Source: Lustribacter sp965277075 | GTDB taxonomy: Bacteria; Vulcanimicrobiota; Vulcanimicrobiia; Vulcanimicrobiales; Vulcanimicrobiaceae | Assembly (NCBI GenBank): GCA_965277075.1 | Contig: OZ255707.1 | Span: 1,798,001 to 1,862,000 of the forward strand | Direction: 5' to 3' | Length of the DNA stretch: 64,000 nt | Shown here: in pieces, positions 33,143-41,537 of the stretch | How the letters are laid out: every line of letters begins with the position of its first letter | How positions within the stretch are numbered: position 1 is the first letter of the stretch | Program-made: the position numbers and the translations under genes | The notes under the pieces: model-generated | What the model was told of the DNA's origin: nothing | What the model saw: only the letters and a program-made list of their open reading frames with translations | Databases searched by the model: none

Positions 33143-34636
33143 GTGCTGTCATGTGCGTTCGGCTGTGCGATGAACGGCGTTGAAGGCCTGATCGTCCGGG
33201 TCGAAACGGATGCGGCGGCCGGAACGCCGTCGTTGACGATCATCGGTCTGCCGGACCGCTCGCTGCATGAATCGCGGGACCGTGTCCGCGCGGCGCTGAC
33301 GAATTCCGGCTTCGCCTTGCCGCCCGGGCGGCTCTTGGTCAACCTCGCCCCTGCGCACGTCCGCAAAGAAGGCCCGGGATTCGACCTCGCCATCGCGCTC
33401 GCGCTCTTGGCCGGCGACGGTCAACTCCGCCCGGAGAACGTATGCCGGTATGTCGCGTTGGCCGAGCTTGCGCTCGACGGAAGCCTCCGACCGGTGCCCG
33501 GCGTGTTGCCGATGGCGATCGCCGCACAACGCGCGGGGATCGGCGCCGTGATCGTTTCGGAGCGTCAGCGCGACGAAGCGACGCTCGTCGGCGGCGTCGC
33601 GGTGTATGCGGTCGCAAGTTTGACGGATGCGATCGCCGTCGTGCTCGGCAACGGAGAAAAGTTCCGCGTCGGCCCGCGCGATGCGCCGGCCGATGAACCC
33701 GGCGGGGACGATTTCGCCGACGTGCGCGGTCAACTGCAAGCAAAACGCGCGCTCGAGATCGCGGCGGCCGGGGGGCACAACGTCATTCTGGTCGGACCGC
33801 CGGGGTGCGGCAAAACGATGCTCGCGCAACGGATGCCGTCGATCTTGCCGCCGATGACACCCGACGAGTCGCTCGATGTTACCGCCGTGTACAGCATCGC
33901 AGGACTGCTCGGCGCCGATCCGCGCATCGTGCGCCGGCGGCCCTTTCGGGCCCCGCACCATACGTCGAGCCGCATCGCGCTCGTCGGCGGCGGCGGCACA
34001 CCACGGCCGGGCGAGGTAACGCTCGCGAGCCGCGGCGCCCTTTACCTCGACGAGATCGCCGAGTTCCCGCGCGCGACACTCGAGGTTCTGCGGCAACCGC
34101 TCGAAGACGGCACCGTGACGATCGCGCGCGCGTCCGGTTCGTGGACGTTTCCCGCCCGCTTCTCACTCGTCGCGTCGATGAATCCGTGCCCGTGCGGCCG
34201 GCGCGGCGAACGCAGTGCCGACTGTCGCTGCGACGACGCGGCCGTCGAACGGTATCGCGGACGCATTTCGGGACCGCTGCTCGACCGTATCGACCTGCAC
34301 GTCAACGTCCTGCGCGTTCCGTACGACCAACTCGCAACGGCCCAATGCAACGAATCTTCGGCGGACGTTCGCGCGCGTGTGGTCGCTGCCCGTTCCCGTC
34401 AGCGTACGCGCCAGCGCGCGTTGAACGCGCATCTCGACGGGAACGGCCTGCGTACCCACGCGGCTCTCGACGCGTCTTCATCGGCGCTGCTCGAGGGCGT
34501 GATGCAGCGCGAACGGCTGAGCGCGCGCAGCTTCGACCGCATCGTGCGCGTCGCGCGTACGATCGCTGACCTCGCCGGCACGGAACGGCTCACCCGCGAT
34601 CACGTCAGCGAGGCACTGCTCTATCGACGGACGTAA
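33143..34636 (+). CDS. comM: ComM/YifB AAA+ helicase (Mg-chelatase-like)
   Basis: 497 aa from GTG 33143 (VLSCAFGCAMNGVEG aligns with the usual ComM N-terminus). An N-terminal Lon-like domain (VRVETDAAAGTPSLTIIGLPD, shown in part) is followed by AAA+ motifs: Walker A ILVGPPGCGKTMLAQRMPS, GALYLDEIAEF, and the cysteine cluster NPCPCGRRGERSADCRC. ComM promotes branch migration during natural transformation. dprA is also in this window, so transformation genes are present. Confidence 0.94.
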   Translation: MLSCAFGCAMNGVEGLIVRVETDAAAGTPSLTIIGLPDRSLHESRDRVRAALTNSGFALPPGRLLVNLAPAHVRKEGPGFDLAIALALLAGDGQLRPENVCRYVALAELALDGSLRPVPGVLPMAIAAQRAGIGAVIVSERQRDEATLVGGVAVYAVASLTDAIAVVLGNGEKFRVGPRDAPADEPGGDDFADVRGQLQAKRALEIAAAGGHNVILVGPPGCGKTMLAQRMPSILPPMTPDESLDVTAVYSIAGLLGADPRIVRRRPFRAPHHTSSRIALVGGGGTPRPGEVTLASRGALYLDEIAEFPRATLEVLRQPLEDGTVTIARASGSWTFPARFSLVASMNPCPCGRRGERSADCRCDDAAVERYRGRISGPLLDRIDLHVNVLRVPYDQLATAQCNESSADVRARVVAARSRQRTRQRALNAHLDGNGLRTHAALDASSSALLEGVMQRERLSARSFDRIVRVARTIADLAGTERLTRDHVSEALLYRRT

Positions 34637-34686
34637 CGAACGTGGGCGCGCAGCGACAAACCGAACTTCTCGAGGTGGCCTCAGCG

Positions 34687-35865
34687 TTACAGCGGGGCGC
34701 CGCCGAACTTGCTCGCGGAAACCCACGTCTGCTTCTGCGGCTCCCAACGCACGATCAAGACGTCGTCCACTCCGAGTCCGTGCATGTCGTTGTGGAAATC
34801 GTAAATGCCGGAAATCCCCGGGTAACCCCGCTGACCCGCGACCCACGCCCGCAGCTGCTCGGCCGTGGCGTCCGTGCCGAGCGCCCGCAGCGCGTCGATC
34901 ACGATCGACGCGCCGTCCCACGCCAGGCCCGTCACACCATCGATATGCATCCCCGCGGCGGTAACCGCATCGTCGAAGGTCTTGAGCTTGCGCGAAGCCG
35001 CCGCGTTGCGGCCGTGATCCGAGTTGAAGCCGAAGCCAACGAAATACAGTGTCTTGGGAAGCACCGCTGAGAGGCCGGTGATCTGCGACCAGACCATCGC
35101 CGAGCTTGCCGCGAAGATCGCCAGTCCATCGAGCCCCGCGTCACGGACGCCGGTCAGCGCGGTTCCGAGCGGCGGCCCCGCCGTCCAGATCATGACGGCG
35201 TCCGGCGTCGCCGCCTTGATCTTGGCGAGTTGCGCACCAACGCCGACGTCGGTCGCGCCGAACACTTCGTCGGCGACCAGCGTTACCGCGTGGTTGTCGG
35301 GCTCCTTAAGCACCTCGATCAAGTCGCTCTCGCCCGTCCGGCCGCTGACATCTGTGGTCGACAGAATCGCGAGGCGCTTGATTCCGCGGTCCCGCATGTA
35401 GCGTACCTGCACGCGCATCAAGTCTTTCGATCCCGCAAGGGACGGATAGACATAGCCGCCGAGCGGGGGATAAAACGTCGGCGAGAAGCACCAGTTCAGC
35501 GTTTTGGCATTCTGGAAAAGCGGAGCCGTTGCGTTGCACAGCCCCGCGAAGTTCGGCCCAAAAACAACCGTCGGCTTCGAAGCTAGGATCTGCGTCGCCA
35601 GCTGCACGACGTTTTGCGGACTGCCCTGGTCGTCCGAGAACACGAGTTGCAGCGGCCGCCCGCGGATACCGCCTTGTTTGTTGACCAGCGCCTCAAAGAC
35701 CGCAAGCGCGTGTTGATCGGTCTGCCCAACGAACGCGCCGGGTCCTGTCAACGACAGAATCACATTGATTCTATAGGGCGATATGTCGGCTGCGGGTGCC
35801 CGTCCAGCGGAAAGTGCGAGCAGGCTAAAGAGCGCAAGTAATGGAGCGATGAGGAATCGGCGCAT
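34687..35865 (-). CDS. LivK-type periplasmic substrate-binding protein (copy 1)
   Basis: 392 aa from ATG 35865, which has a GAGG ribosome-binding site 6 bases upstream; an in-frame ATG at 35889 is less likely. A signal peptide (RRFLIAPLLALFSLLALSAG) precedes a branched-chain-amino-acid-type binding domain (INVILSLTGPGAFVGQ, LVFSDDQGSPQNVVQLA, GVDDVLIVRWEPQKQTW). A clear paralogue of the same length lies at 41538-42716. No livHMGF genes are near, so its transporter is elsewhere or it serves as a sensor. Confidence 0.88.
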   Translation of the reverse strand: MRRFLIAPLLALFSLLALSAGRAPAADISPYRINVILSLTGPGAFVGQTDQHALAVFEALVNKQGGIRGRPLQLVFSDDQGSPQNVVQLATQILASKPTVVFGPNFAGLCNATAPLFQNAKTLNWCFSPTFYPPLGGYVYPSLAGSKDLMRVQVRYMRDRGIKRLAILSTTDVSGRTGESDLIEVLKEPDNHAVTLVADEVFGATDVGVGAQLAKIKAATPDAVMIWTAGPPLGTALTGVRDAGLDGLAIFAASSAMVWSQITGLSAVLPKTLYFVGFGFNSDHGRNAAASRKLKTFDDAVTAAGMHIDGVTGLAWDGASIVIDALRALGTDATAEQLRAWVAGQRGYPGISGIYDFHNDMHGLGVDDVLIVRWEPQKQTWVSASKFGGAPL

Positions 35866-35948
35866 CAATGTCCTCGCTTTCGATGTCATCGCAGGGCGAA
35901 TCGCTCCGTTACCGACTTGTGGCCGGGCGATCGGGGCGTTGCATCGCT

Positions 35949-35966
35949 CCCGTGACCGGTCACGGG
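35949..35966. promoter_or_regulatory. Perfect 18-bp palindrome, candidate operator
   Basis: CCCGTGACCGGTCACGGG is a perfect palindrome, 84 bp upstream of the LivK-type gene's ATG and 107 bp beyond the end of the IclR gene. It is a plausible binding site for the adjacent IclR regulator. It could also be a chance GC-rich hairpin. Confidence 0.4.
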
Positions 35967-36072
35967 GAGCACGTCTTCCCGGAAAGCAGCAACGTTCAAA
36001 TTGGAAGAATCCTCTACCGTGGAGCGGTTCACGTCAAGCGCATTTATTCTGCTAAACAGAACGGCCGCTGAA

Positions 36073-36843
36073 CTAGAGCAGGCTGGCCCCGATGGCATGC
36101 GCTGTGCGGCGCAGCGTCGTAGCGTACTTGTCGACGTTCTTGGAAGTGAGCCTGGACGCCGGCGCCGCGATGCTCAGGGCGCTTCGTACGCGACCGATCA
36201 CGTCACGCACGCTCATCGCGACGGTCGAGATGTCGTCGACGCTTTCGCCGAACGAGGTGGCATAGCCGCGCTTTGCAACGAGGGCGAGTTCACGTTGCAG
36301 CATGCTGCGGCTCGTCATGGTGCGACGCGTCATACGCTGCAGCTCTTCGCGCGGATAGAGGCCGATAAAATCCTCGTGAGTGAGTTCCGCGAGCAGCGCC
36401 TTACCGGTCGAGAGACTGTGGGCCGGGAGCAATTCACCTACCCGCGACGAGACGCGCAGACTGTGCCACCCCTCGACGCAGTCGAGAAAGACGACAGTCT
36501 GGCCCTGCAGTACGCCGACTTGTACCGTTTCACCGGTATCCGCCGAAAGCGCCTCGAGGTAGGGCCGCATCTGCGGCCGGATATCCAACTCGCGCACGGC
36601 AGCTAGCCCTACATCCCGCAATTTCGCTCCAACGACGTATGCGCGCGAATCGTCCTCGCGTATAACGTAGCCGTGCGCTTGCAGCATCGCCACGAGGCGC
36701 GATGCGGTCGACGGAGCAACATCCAGATGCCTCGCGACCTCCCCGATCGTCAGGCGCCGCCGTTCGGCGAACAGGTCGAGCAGCACGAGCGCGTGGTCCA
36801 CGGATTGAATCGGGTAGGCCGGCTGGGCGGCAGATCGAGGCAT
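36073..36843 (-). CDS. IclR-family transcriptional regulator
   Basis: 256 aa. The N-terminal winged helix (LTIGEVARHLDVAPSTASRLV) is followed by an effector domain (DTGETVQVGVLQGQTVVFLD, LLPAHSLSTGKALLAEL, RGYATSFGESVDDISTVA). IclR proteins usually control aromatic or organic-acid catabolism. It is divergent from the luciferase-like monooxygenase gene across a 190-bp gap and downstream of nothing, so it is the likely local regulator. Confidence 0.93.
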   Translation of the reverse strand: MPRSAAQPAYPIQSVDHALVLLDLFAERRRLTIGEVARHLDVAPSTASRLVAMLQAHGYVIREDDSRAYVVGAKLRDVGLAAVRELDIRPQMRPYLEALSADTGETVQVGVLQGQTVVFLDCVEGWHSLRVSSRVGELLPAHSLSTGKALLAELTHEDFIGLYPREELQRMTRRTMTSRSMLQRELALVAKRGYATSFGESVDDISTVAMSVRDVIGRVRSALSIAAPASRLTSKNVDKYATTLRRTAHAIGASLL

Positions 36844-37033
36844 CGACCTTCATCCTACGGTTCATTCTGGGGTGCAGAAGAACTCTCGTTGCGCGATTCT
36901 GCGCTCGGAACTATGTTTCATGCATGGGCGTCCCCGACTACCCCACCGCGACTCAATCCGATTCCCTCGACGACGACGTGCCCCTCATTACGGCGCTCGG
37001 CGCCTATCGTTGCAACGACGGGAGCAACTAACC

Positions 37034-38098
37034 ATGGACTTCGGCATACAGTTCTTCCCCTGCGTCGGACCGCGCGAAGTGCCGGCGGCGTCGTACTTCT
37101 CGGACGTACTGGAGCTCAGCGAGCTCGCGGACGAACTCGGCTACGATCATCTGCGGATGGTCGAACACTACTTCCATCCGTACGGCGGCTATTCGCCAAA
37201 TCCGTTGCTCTTTTTGGCTGCCGCTGCGCAACGCACCAAACAGATCCGCCTCATCACCGGCGCAGTCTTGCCGATCTTCAACCACCCCCTCAAACTCGCT
37301 GGGGAGATCGGCATGGTCGATGCGATATCGAACGGTCGACTTGAGGTCGGTTTCGCACGCGCGTTCCTGCCGCACGAGTTCTCGCGCTTCGGCAAACGGC
37401 TGGACGACAGCCGCATGGCATTCGATGAAGGGTTCGAGACGGTGCGGCACCTGCTCGAGGACGAAGACGTTGCGATGAGCGGCGCGTTCCATTCCTTCCC
37501 GAAGACGACATCGCTGCCCCGACCGACGCAAACGCCGCGACCGCCATTCTGGGTCGCGGCGTTAGCCACGGAAAGTTCATTCGTCAACGCCGGCCGCCAG
37601 GGGCACGGCATCATGGCGATTCCCGTCGGGGGTGGCCAAATGGCGCGCCTGATCGGCGTCTATCGTGAAGCCTGGCGGGCGGCTGGACACCCCGGCGACG
37701 GTCGCGTCATGCTCGCCTTTCACATGTTCGTTCACGAAACGCCGGGCAAGGCCGCCGAGATTGCCCGCGGCCCTCTCAACCGGTATATTCGCTCGCTCGT
37801 CGATGCAGCCGGCGATTGGACCGAGGGTGCGTCATCGGCGGACTACCCCGGCTATGACAAGATTATCGCCAAGCTCAAAGCCGACTCATTCGAGTCGCAG
37901 GTCGCGGAAGGTTCGGCGTGGGTCGGAACGCCGAAGGAGGTCATCGAGCAAATACACGCGTTCACCGCGCGCTCCGGCCCATTCGAGATTGCGTCGTTGC
38001 AAGTCAACTTCAACGACATGCCGCTTGAAGCGGCGGCTCCTTCGATGCGCTTGTTCTCTCGAGCGGTCGCCCCGGCGTTCGACTCGGCCCTCGTTTAA
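37034..38098 (+). CDS. Luciferase-like flavin monooxygenase
   Basis: 354 aa from ATG 37034 with GGGAG 8 bases upstream. Bacterial-luciferase-like TIM barrel: FGIQFFPCVGP, ELGYDHLRMVEHYFHPYGG, GRLEVGFARAFLPHEF and a C-terminal WVGTPKEVIEQIHAF. It uses reduced flavin to oxidise an organic substrate. The adjacent dihydroxyphthalate-decarboxylase-like gene starts one base after its stop codon, implying a shared operon and an aromatic-type substrate. Confidence 0.9.
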   Translation: MDFGIQFFPCVGPREVPAASYFSDVLELSELADELGYDHLRMVEHYFHPYGGYSPNPLLFLAAAAQRTKQIRLITGAVLPIFNHPLKLAGEIGMVDAISNGRLEVGFARAFLPHEFSRFGKRLDDSRMAFDEGFETVRHLLEDEDVAMSGAFHSFPKTTSLPRPTQTPRPPFWVAALATESSFVNAGRQGHGIMAIPVGGGQMARLIGVYREAWRAAGHPGDGRVMLAFHMFVHETPGKAAEIARGPLNRYIRSLVDAAGDWTEGASSADYPGYDKIIAKLKADSFESQVAEGSAWVGTPKEVIEQIHAFTARSGPFEIASLQVNFNDMPLEAAAPSMRLFSRAVAPAFDSALV

Positions 38099-39091
38099 TT
38101 GCGATCGGTACCCTTGAGCGTCGCGACGTGCGATTACGATCGGACGCGCCCGTTGGCGACGGGCGACATCGGCATCGACGGCTGCGACGTTTCGTATTTT
38201 ACGCTGTCGGTCGAGGAGATGTTCATTCGCGCGTTCGACCACGAGGAGTTCGACGTCGTCGAATTGTCTTTGAGCACGTACGCGATCGTGACCTCGCTCG
38301 GCCAGTGCGCGTACCGCGCGATTCCCGTGTTTCCGCTGCGCATGTTCCGGCATTCAGCGATGTATGTTCATGCCGACGCGGGGATCAACGGACCGGAAGA
38401 CTTGAACGGTCGCGTCGTCGGCGTTCCGGAGTATCAGGTGACGGCCGCCGTTTGGGTCCGCGGTCTTCTCGCGGACGACTACGGCGTCGGACCAGGCGAT
38501 ATTCGCTGGCGCACCGGGGGCGTCGAAGACGCGGGTCGCCGCGAAAAGTCCGGGTTCACACCGCCGGGGGATGTGGAAATCGAGAGCATCTCGCCGTCGG
38601 AGACGTTAACGCAGCATTTTCTGGCTCGCAAGATCGACGCACTGCTCGCGCCACGCGAGCCGCGTCTTCATGCCGAAGGTCATCCGTCGATTCGGCGCCT
38701 GTTTCCGGACCCGCGGCCGGTCGAAATGGCGTACTACGACCGCACGAAGATCTTTCCGATCATGCACGTCCTGGCGATCCGAAAGACCCTGATGGACGAA
38801 CTTCCGTGGCTCGCCGTCAACGTGTACAAGGCCTTCGCCGAGTCGCGGCGACGGTGCATGGAGCGGCTTGCGGATGAGACCTCGATCCAGGTGATGATCC
38901 CATGGGTGACGGCCGCACGTGCAGATGCCGTTAGACACATGGGCGCAGACTTCTGGCCCTACGGCGTGGCGCAAAACCGCGCAACGCTCGACGCGTTCGT
39001 CCGTTATCATTCCGCGCAGGGTCTTTCGCGGTCTCCATTACGTGACGAGGAGCTATTCATACCGGCGACGTTAGAACAATACCGGACCTGA
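38099..39091 (+). CDS. 4,5-dihydroxyphthalate decarboxylase-like / binding-protein-fold protein
   Basis: 330 aa from TTG 38099, immediately after the monooxygenase stop; TTG 38114 is an alternative. It has the Pht5-like sequence style: ATCDYDRTRPLATGDIGIDG, MFRHSAMYVHADAGINGPED, VVGVPEYQVTAAVWVRGLL and DALLAPREP. The family is a periplasmic-binding-protein-like fold without a signal peptide, some members being reported as 4,5-dihydroxyphthalate decarboxylases. Function by similarity only. Confidence 0.75.
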   Translation: MRSVPLSVATCDYDRTRPLATGDIGIDGCDVSYFTLSVEEMFIRAFDHEEFDVVELSLSTYAIVTSLGQCAYRAIPVFPLRMFRHSAMYVHADAGINGPEDLNGRVVGVPEYQVTAAVWVRGLLADDYGVGPGDIRWRTGGVEDAGRREKSGFTPPGDVEIESISPSETLTQHFLARKIDALLAPREPRLHAEGHPSIRRLFPDPRPVEMAYYDRTKIFPIMHVLAIRKTLMDELPWLAVNVYKAFAESRRRCMERLADETSIQVMIPWVTAARADAVRHMGADFWPYGVAQNRATLDAFVRYHSAQGLSRSPLRDEELFIPATLEQYRT

Positions 39092-39325
39092 ACCGGACTT
39101 CCATATCAAGCCGTGATGGTCGTTACGCGCGAGACGAATGCCGTCAATTCGCGTTCGATGCGGCCGTCCGCCTCGACAGCGGCGCGCTCAATGCTACCGT
39201 ATGCGGGGCGTACCATTTTTGATCCGCGCAAGTCCCGCGCCGGCGTACCTCAGCGAGTCTTACGGCGAAGCTGCGCGCGCTCACCGTTCTGCCGTTGACG
39301 CGCGCCGTCGAACAAATGTAGAAGT

Positions 39326-40048
39326 CTACGACGCATCCGGGAAGCCCGTCGATCGTGTCAGGTCGCGATACTTTGCCGGCTCCTCCGCACGCGCCGTCTC
39401 GGTCTGCTTCACGTACGTCTCTGCAGCCTTGCCAAGGACCAGCCGTTTGGGAACGTCCTCTGTATTCGCAAGCTTAACCACGACGTCGGCAATCTTCTTT
39501 GGATCGCTCTGCGAACTGCCGCGCTCGGCAGCCAGCATCTTGTAAACTGCGCCGACCGACGGTTCATACTCCGGCAGCAACTGCGGTAACTTCTCGCCTG
39601 CCCTCTGCGCAAAGTTCGTGCGCATGCCGCCAGGCTCGAGCGTACACACCTTCACCCCAAAGACAGCAACCTCGGCTGCAACCGAGTCGCTGAAGCCGCC
39701 CACCGCCCATTTCGCTGCGTGATACGGAGAGTTGCCCGGTATCGTTACACGCCCTCCAATCGACGACACCTGGAAGATGTGCCCGCTCTTCTGCTTGCGC
39801 ATCACCGGCACTGCTGCGCGCGTTGTGTACACCATGCCGAACAGACAGGTCTCGAACACGTCGCGAAACTCCTGGGGCGTTATCTGCTCAAATGGAGCAT
39901 TACGTTGATAACCAGCGTTGTTCACCAGCACATCGAGCCGCCCATACGCGTCCATGGCTTGCTGCACCGCGGCCTTTGCGGCTTCTTCGTCGCGAACGTC
40001 CAGGTTTACAGGCGTGATGCGATCACCGTACTGCTCCACCAGAGCCAC
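39326..40048 (-). pseudogene. Truncated short-chain dehydrogenase/reductase
   Basis: 240 codons from GTG 40048. The SDR catalytic part is intact: LVNNAG, GHIFQVSSIGGRVTIPG and YHAAKWAVGGFSDSV (YxxxK). The N-terminal ~40 residues with the TGxxxGxG cofactor loop are missing; an in-frame TAA lies 12 bases upstream of the GTG. The missing end abuts the VOC remnant, so a deletion or rearrangement removed it. Without the loop it cannot bind NAD(P) normally. Confidence 0.8.
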
Positions 40049-40081
40049 CGTGAAACGCCGTTAAGAGTTCTTCCGACGCGG

Positions 40082-40545
40082 TTGCATCACCACGCTTATA
40101 CGACGGATGACCACGAAACGACGAAACACTTTTATGAAAATAGTATTGGTCTTCCACTGGTCGCTATGTACATTGAGCGAGAATACCTAGGCGGAGAATG
40201 GCTCGAATTGGGACACGCATTTTATGCTTTAGACGATGGAAGCGCGTTGGCGTTTTTCAATTTTGCCGAGGCGAAGAAACAAGCAGAGTTTCAAGCAAAT
40301 CCTCAGTCGATTTTCGTTCATCTCTCCTTGTCGGTCAATAAATCGACGCAAGATGAAACGCGGAGCGGTTGAAGGACGCTCACGTTGAAAATGTCTTGCT
40401 CCTGGAGTTTACGGTAGACCCTCCGAATGTGCGAGACATCAGCGACTCGATGGCGAGCACCGCGCACGAAGATATGAAGCGCTGGATCGAGGGAAGGCGA
40501 GACAGCAACAATCGCTGGCGTGCGGTGGAAGAAACACATTCATGA
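40082..40545 (+). pseudogene. VOC-family (glyoxalase-like) gene remnant
   Basis: Frame 1 (40082-40372) reads LHHHAYTTDDHETTKHFYEN and GEWLELGHAFYALDDGSALAF, then meets TGA. The homologous continuation is in another frame from about 40362: ERLKDAHVENVLLLE followed directly by FTVDPPNVRDIS and ending at TGA 40545. So there is a frameshift near 40360 plus an internal deletion between LLLE and FTVDP. The stretch is visibly richer in A/T than its surroundings, as expected for acquired DNA. Confidence 0.75.
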
Positions 40546-40770
40546 CAGGGCCGCGCGGCGCGCGCGCTCGGCCTCGACGCTTCGAATGGTCTTGATATCG
40601 CCGCCGCTGCCCCAATAGCCGTCCGCCACTTCGTTGACGACGACGGTGACGTTAGGACGAATTCCTTCGCCGCCGATGCGAACGTAGGCGTCGGTGATAT
40701 CGCGGATCAGCGAATGAACTTGTTCTTCGCTAAAGAGTCCGACCATGTGTTGGACTTCGACGAACGGCAT
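40540..40770 (-). CDS. 4-oxalocrotonate tautomerase-family protein
   Basis: 76 aa. The N-terminal Pro after Met (MPFVEVQHMVGLFSEEQV) is the catalytic base of this family. The typical small beta-alpha-beta unit includes IRPNVTVVVNEV. Such enzymes isomerise unsaturated oxo-acids in aromatic meta-cleavage pathways. It lies 12 bp downstream of the SDR gene, on the same strand. Confidence 0.85.
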   Translation of the reverse strand: MPFVEVQHMVGLFSEEQVHSLIRDITDAYVRIGGEGIRPNVTVVVNEVADGYWGSGGDIKTIRSVEAERARRAALS

Positions 40771-40782
40771 CTGCGGTCTCCG

Positions 40783-41520
40783 CTAGTGCATGGCTGAGCC
40801 GCCGTCGACGACGACGGTCTGCCCGGTGATGAAGTCGCTCTCCGGCGACGAAAAGAAGATGAGCGCTCCGACGAGATCGTCGGGCGTCTGCTCGCGCTTG
40901 AAGCTGCGCGTATCGATTGCGATCTGCGCTGCCGCTTGCGCGACGGCCTTGGCACCGTCGGTCAGCACGAGTCCCGGGGCGATGCAGTTGACGCCGATCC
41001 CGTCCGCACCCAACTCGCGGGCCATCGCGCGCGTCATCGCGATGATCGCGCCTTTCGACGCGACGTAATCGAGCAAGAACGGACTTCCTTTGAAGACCAT
41101 GCCCGACGAGATGTTGACGATCTTCCCGTAGCGTTGCCGGCGCATGATCGGCAGCACCGCCTTTACGAATTCGAACGGGCCGCGCACGTTGACCGCCATC
41201 AAGCGATCCCATTCGGCAGTAGTGATCGCTTCGAACGGCCGCGATGATGGGCCCATGAGGGCGGCGTTGTTGACCAGAATATGGACGCCCCCGAAGGCGC
41301 GCTCCGTCTGCTCGACGCACGAGGCGATCGCGGCCGGCTCGGCGACGTCGCATGACGTCGCGATGGCCCGCACGCCGTAGCGGCGAAGGTCTTCGGCAAC
41401 GCCGGAAGCGTCCGCGATATCGCACAGCATGACGTCGGCTCCTTCCGTCGCGAGCGCGTGCGCGTAGCGGCGGCCGAGACCGTTCGCCGCGCCCGTAACG
41501 ATAGCGACCTTTCCGGCCAG
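40783..41520 (-). CDS. Short-chain dehydrogenase/reductase, non-canonical start
   Basis: 245 aa if CTG 41520 is the start (LAGKVAIVTGAANGLG). The cofactor loop TGAANGLG, LVNNAALMG, VNISSG and YVASKGAI (YxxxK) are intact, and FITGQTVVVDGG ends the fold. The first ATG in frame is 41430, which would delete the whole cofactor loop. Between a TAA at about 41550 and that ATG there is no ATG, GTG or TTG. CTG 41520 or ATC 41529, just after AGGGAG, are candidates. Likely part of the catabolic set. Confidence 0.8.
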   Translation of the reverse strand: MAGKVAIVTGAANGLGRRYAHALATEGADVMLCDIADASGVAEDLRRYGVRAIATSCDVAEPAAIASCVEQTERAFGGVHILVNNAALMGPSSRPFEAITTAEWDRLMAVNVRGPFEFVKAVLPIMRRQRYGKIVNISSGMVFKGSPFLLDYVASKGAIIAMTRAMARELGADGIGVNCIAPGLVLTDGAKAVAQAAAQIAIDTRSFKREQTPDDLVGALIFFSSPESDFITGQTVVVDGGSAMH

Positions 41521-41537
41521 CCGGCGGATCGGCTCCC

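Noticed and set aside
39092..39325. Possible short genes between the Pht5-like protein and the truncated SDR
   Set aside because: 234 bp with only short frames and no recognisable domain; may be degraded sequence of the island.
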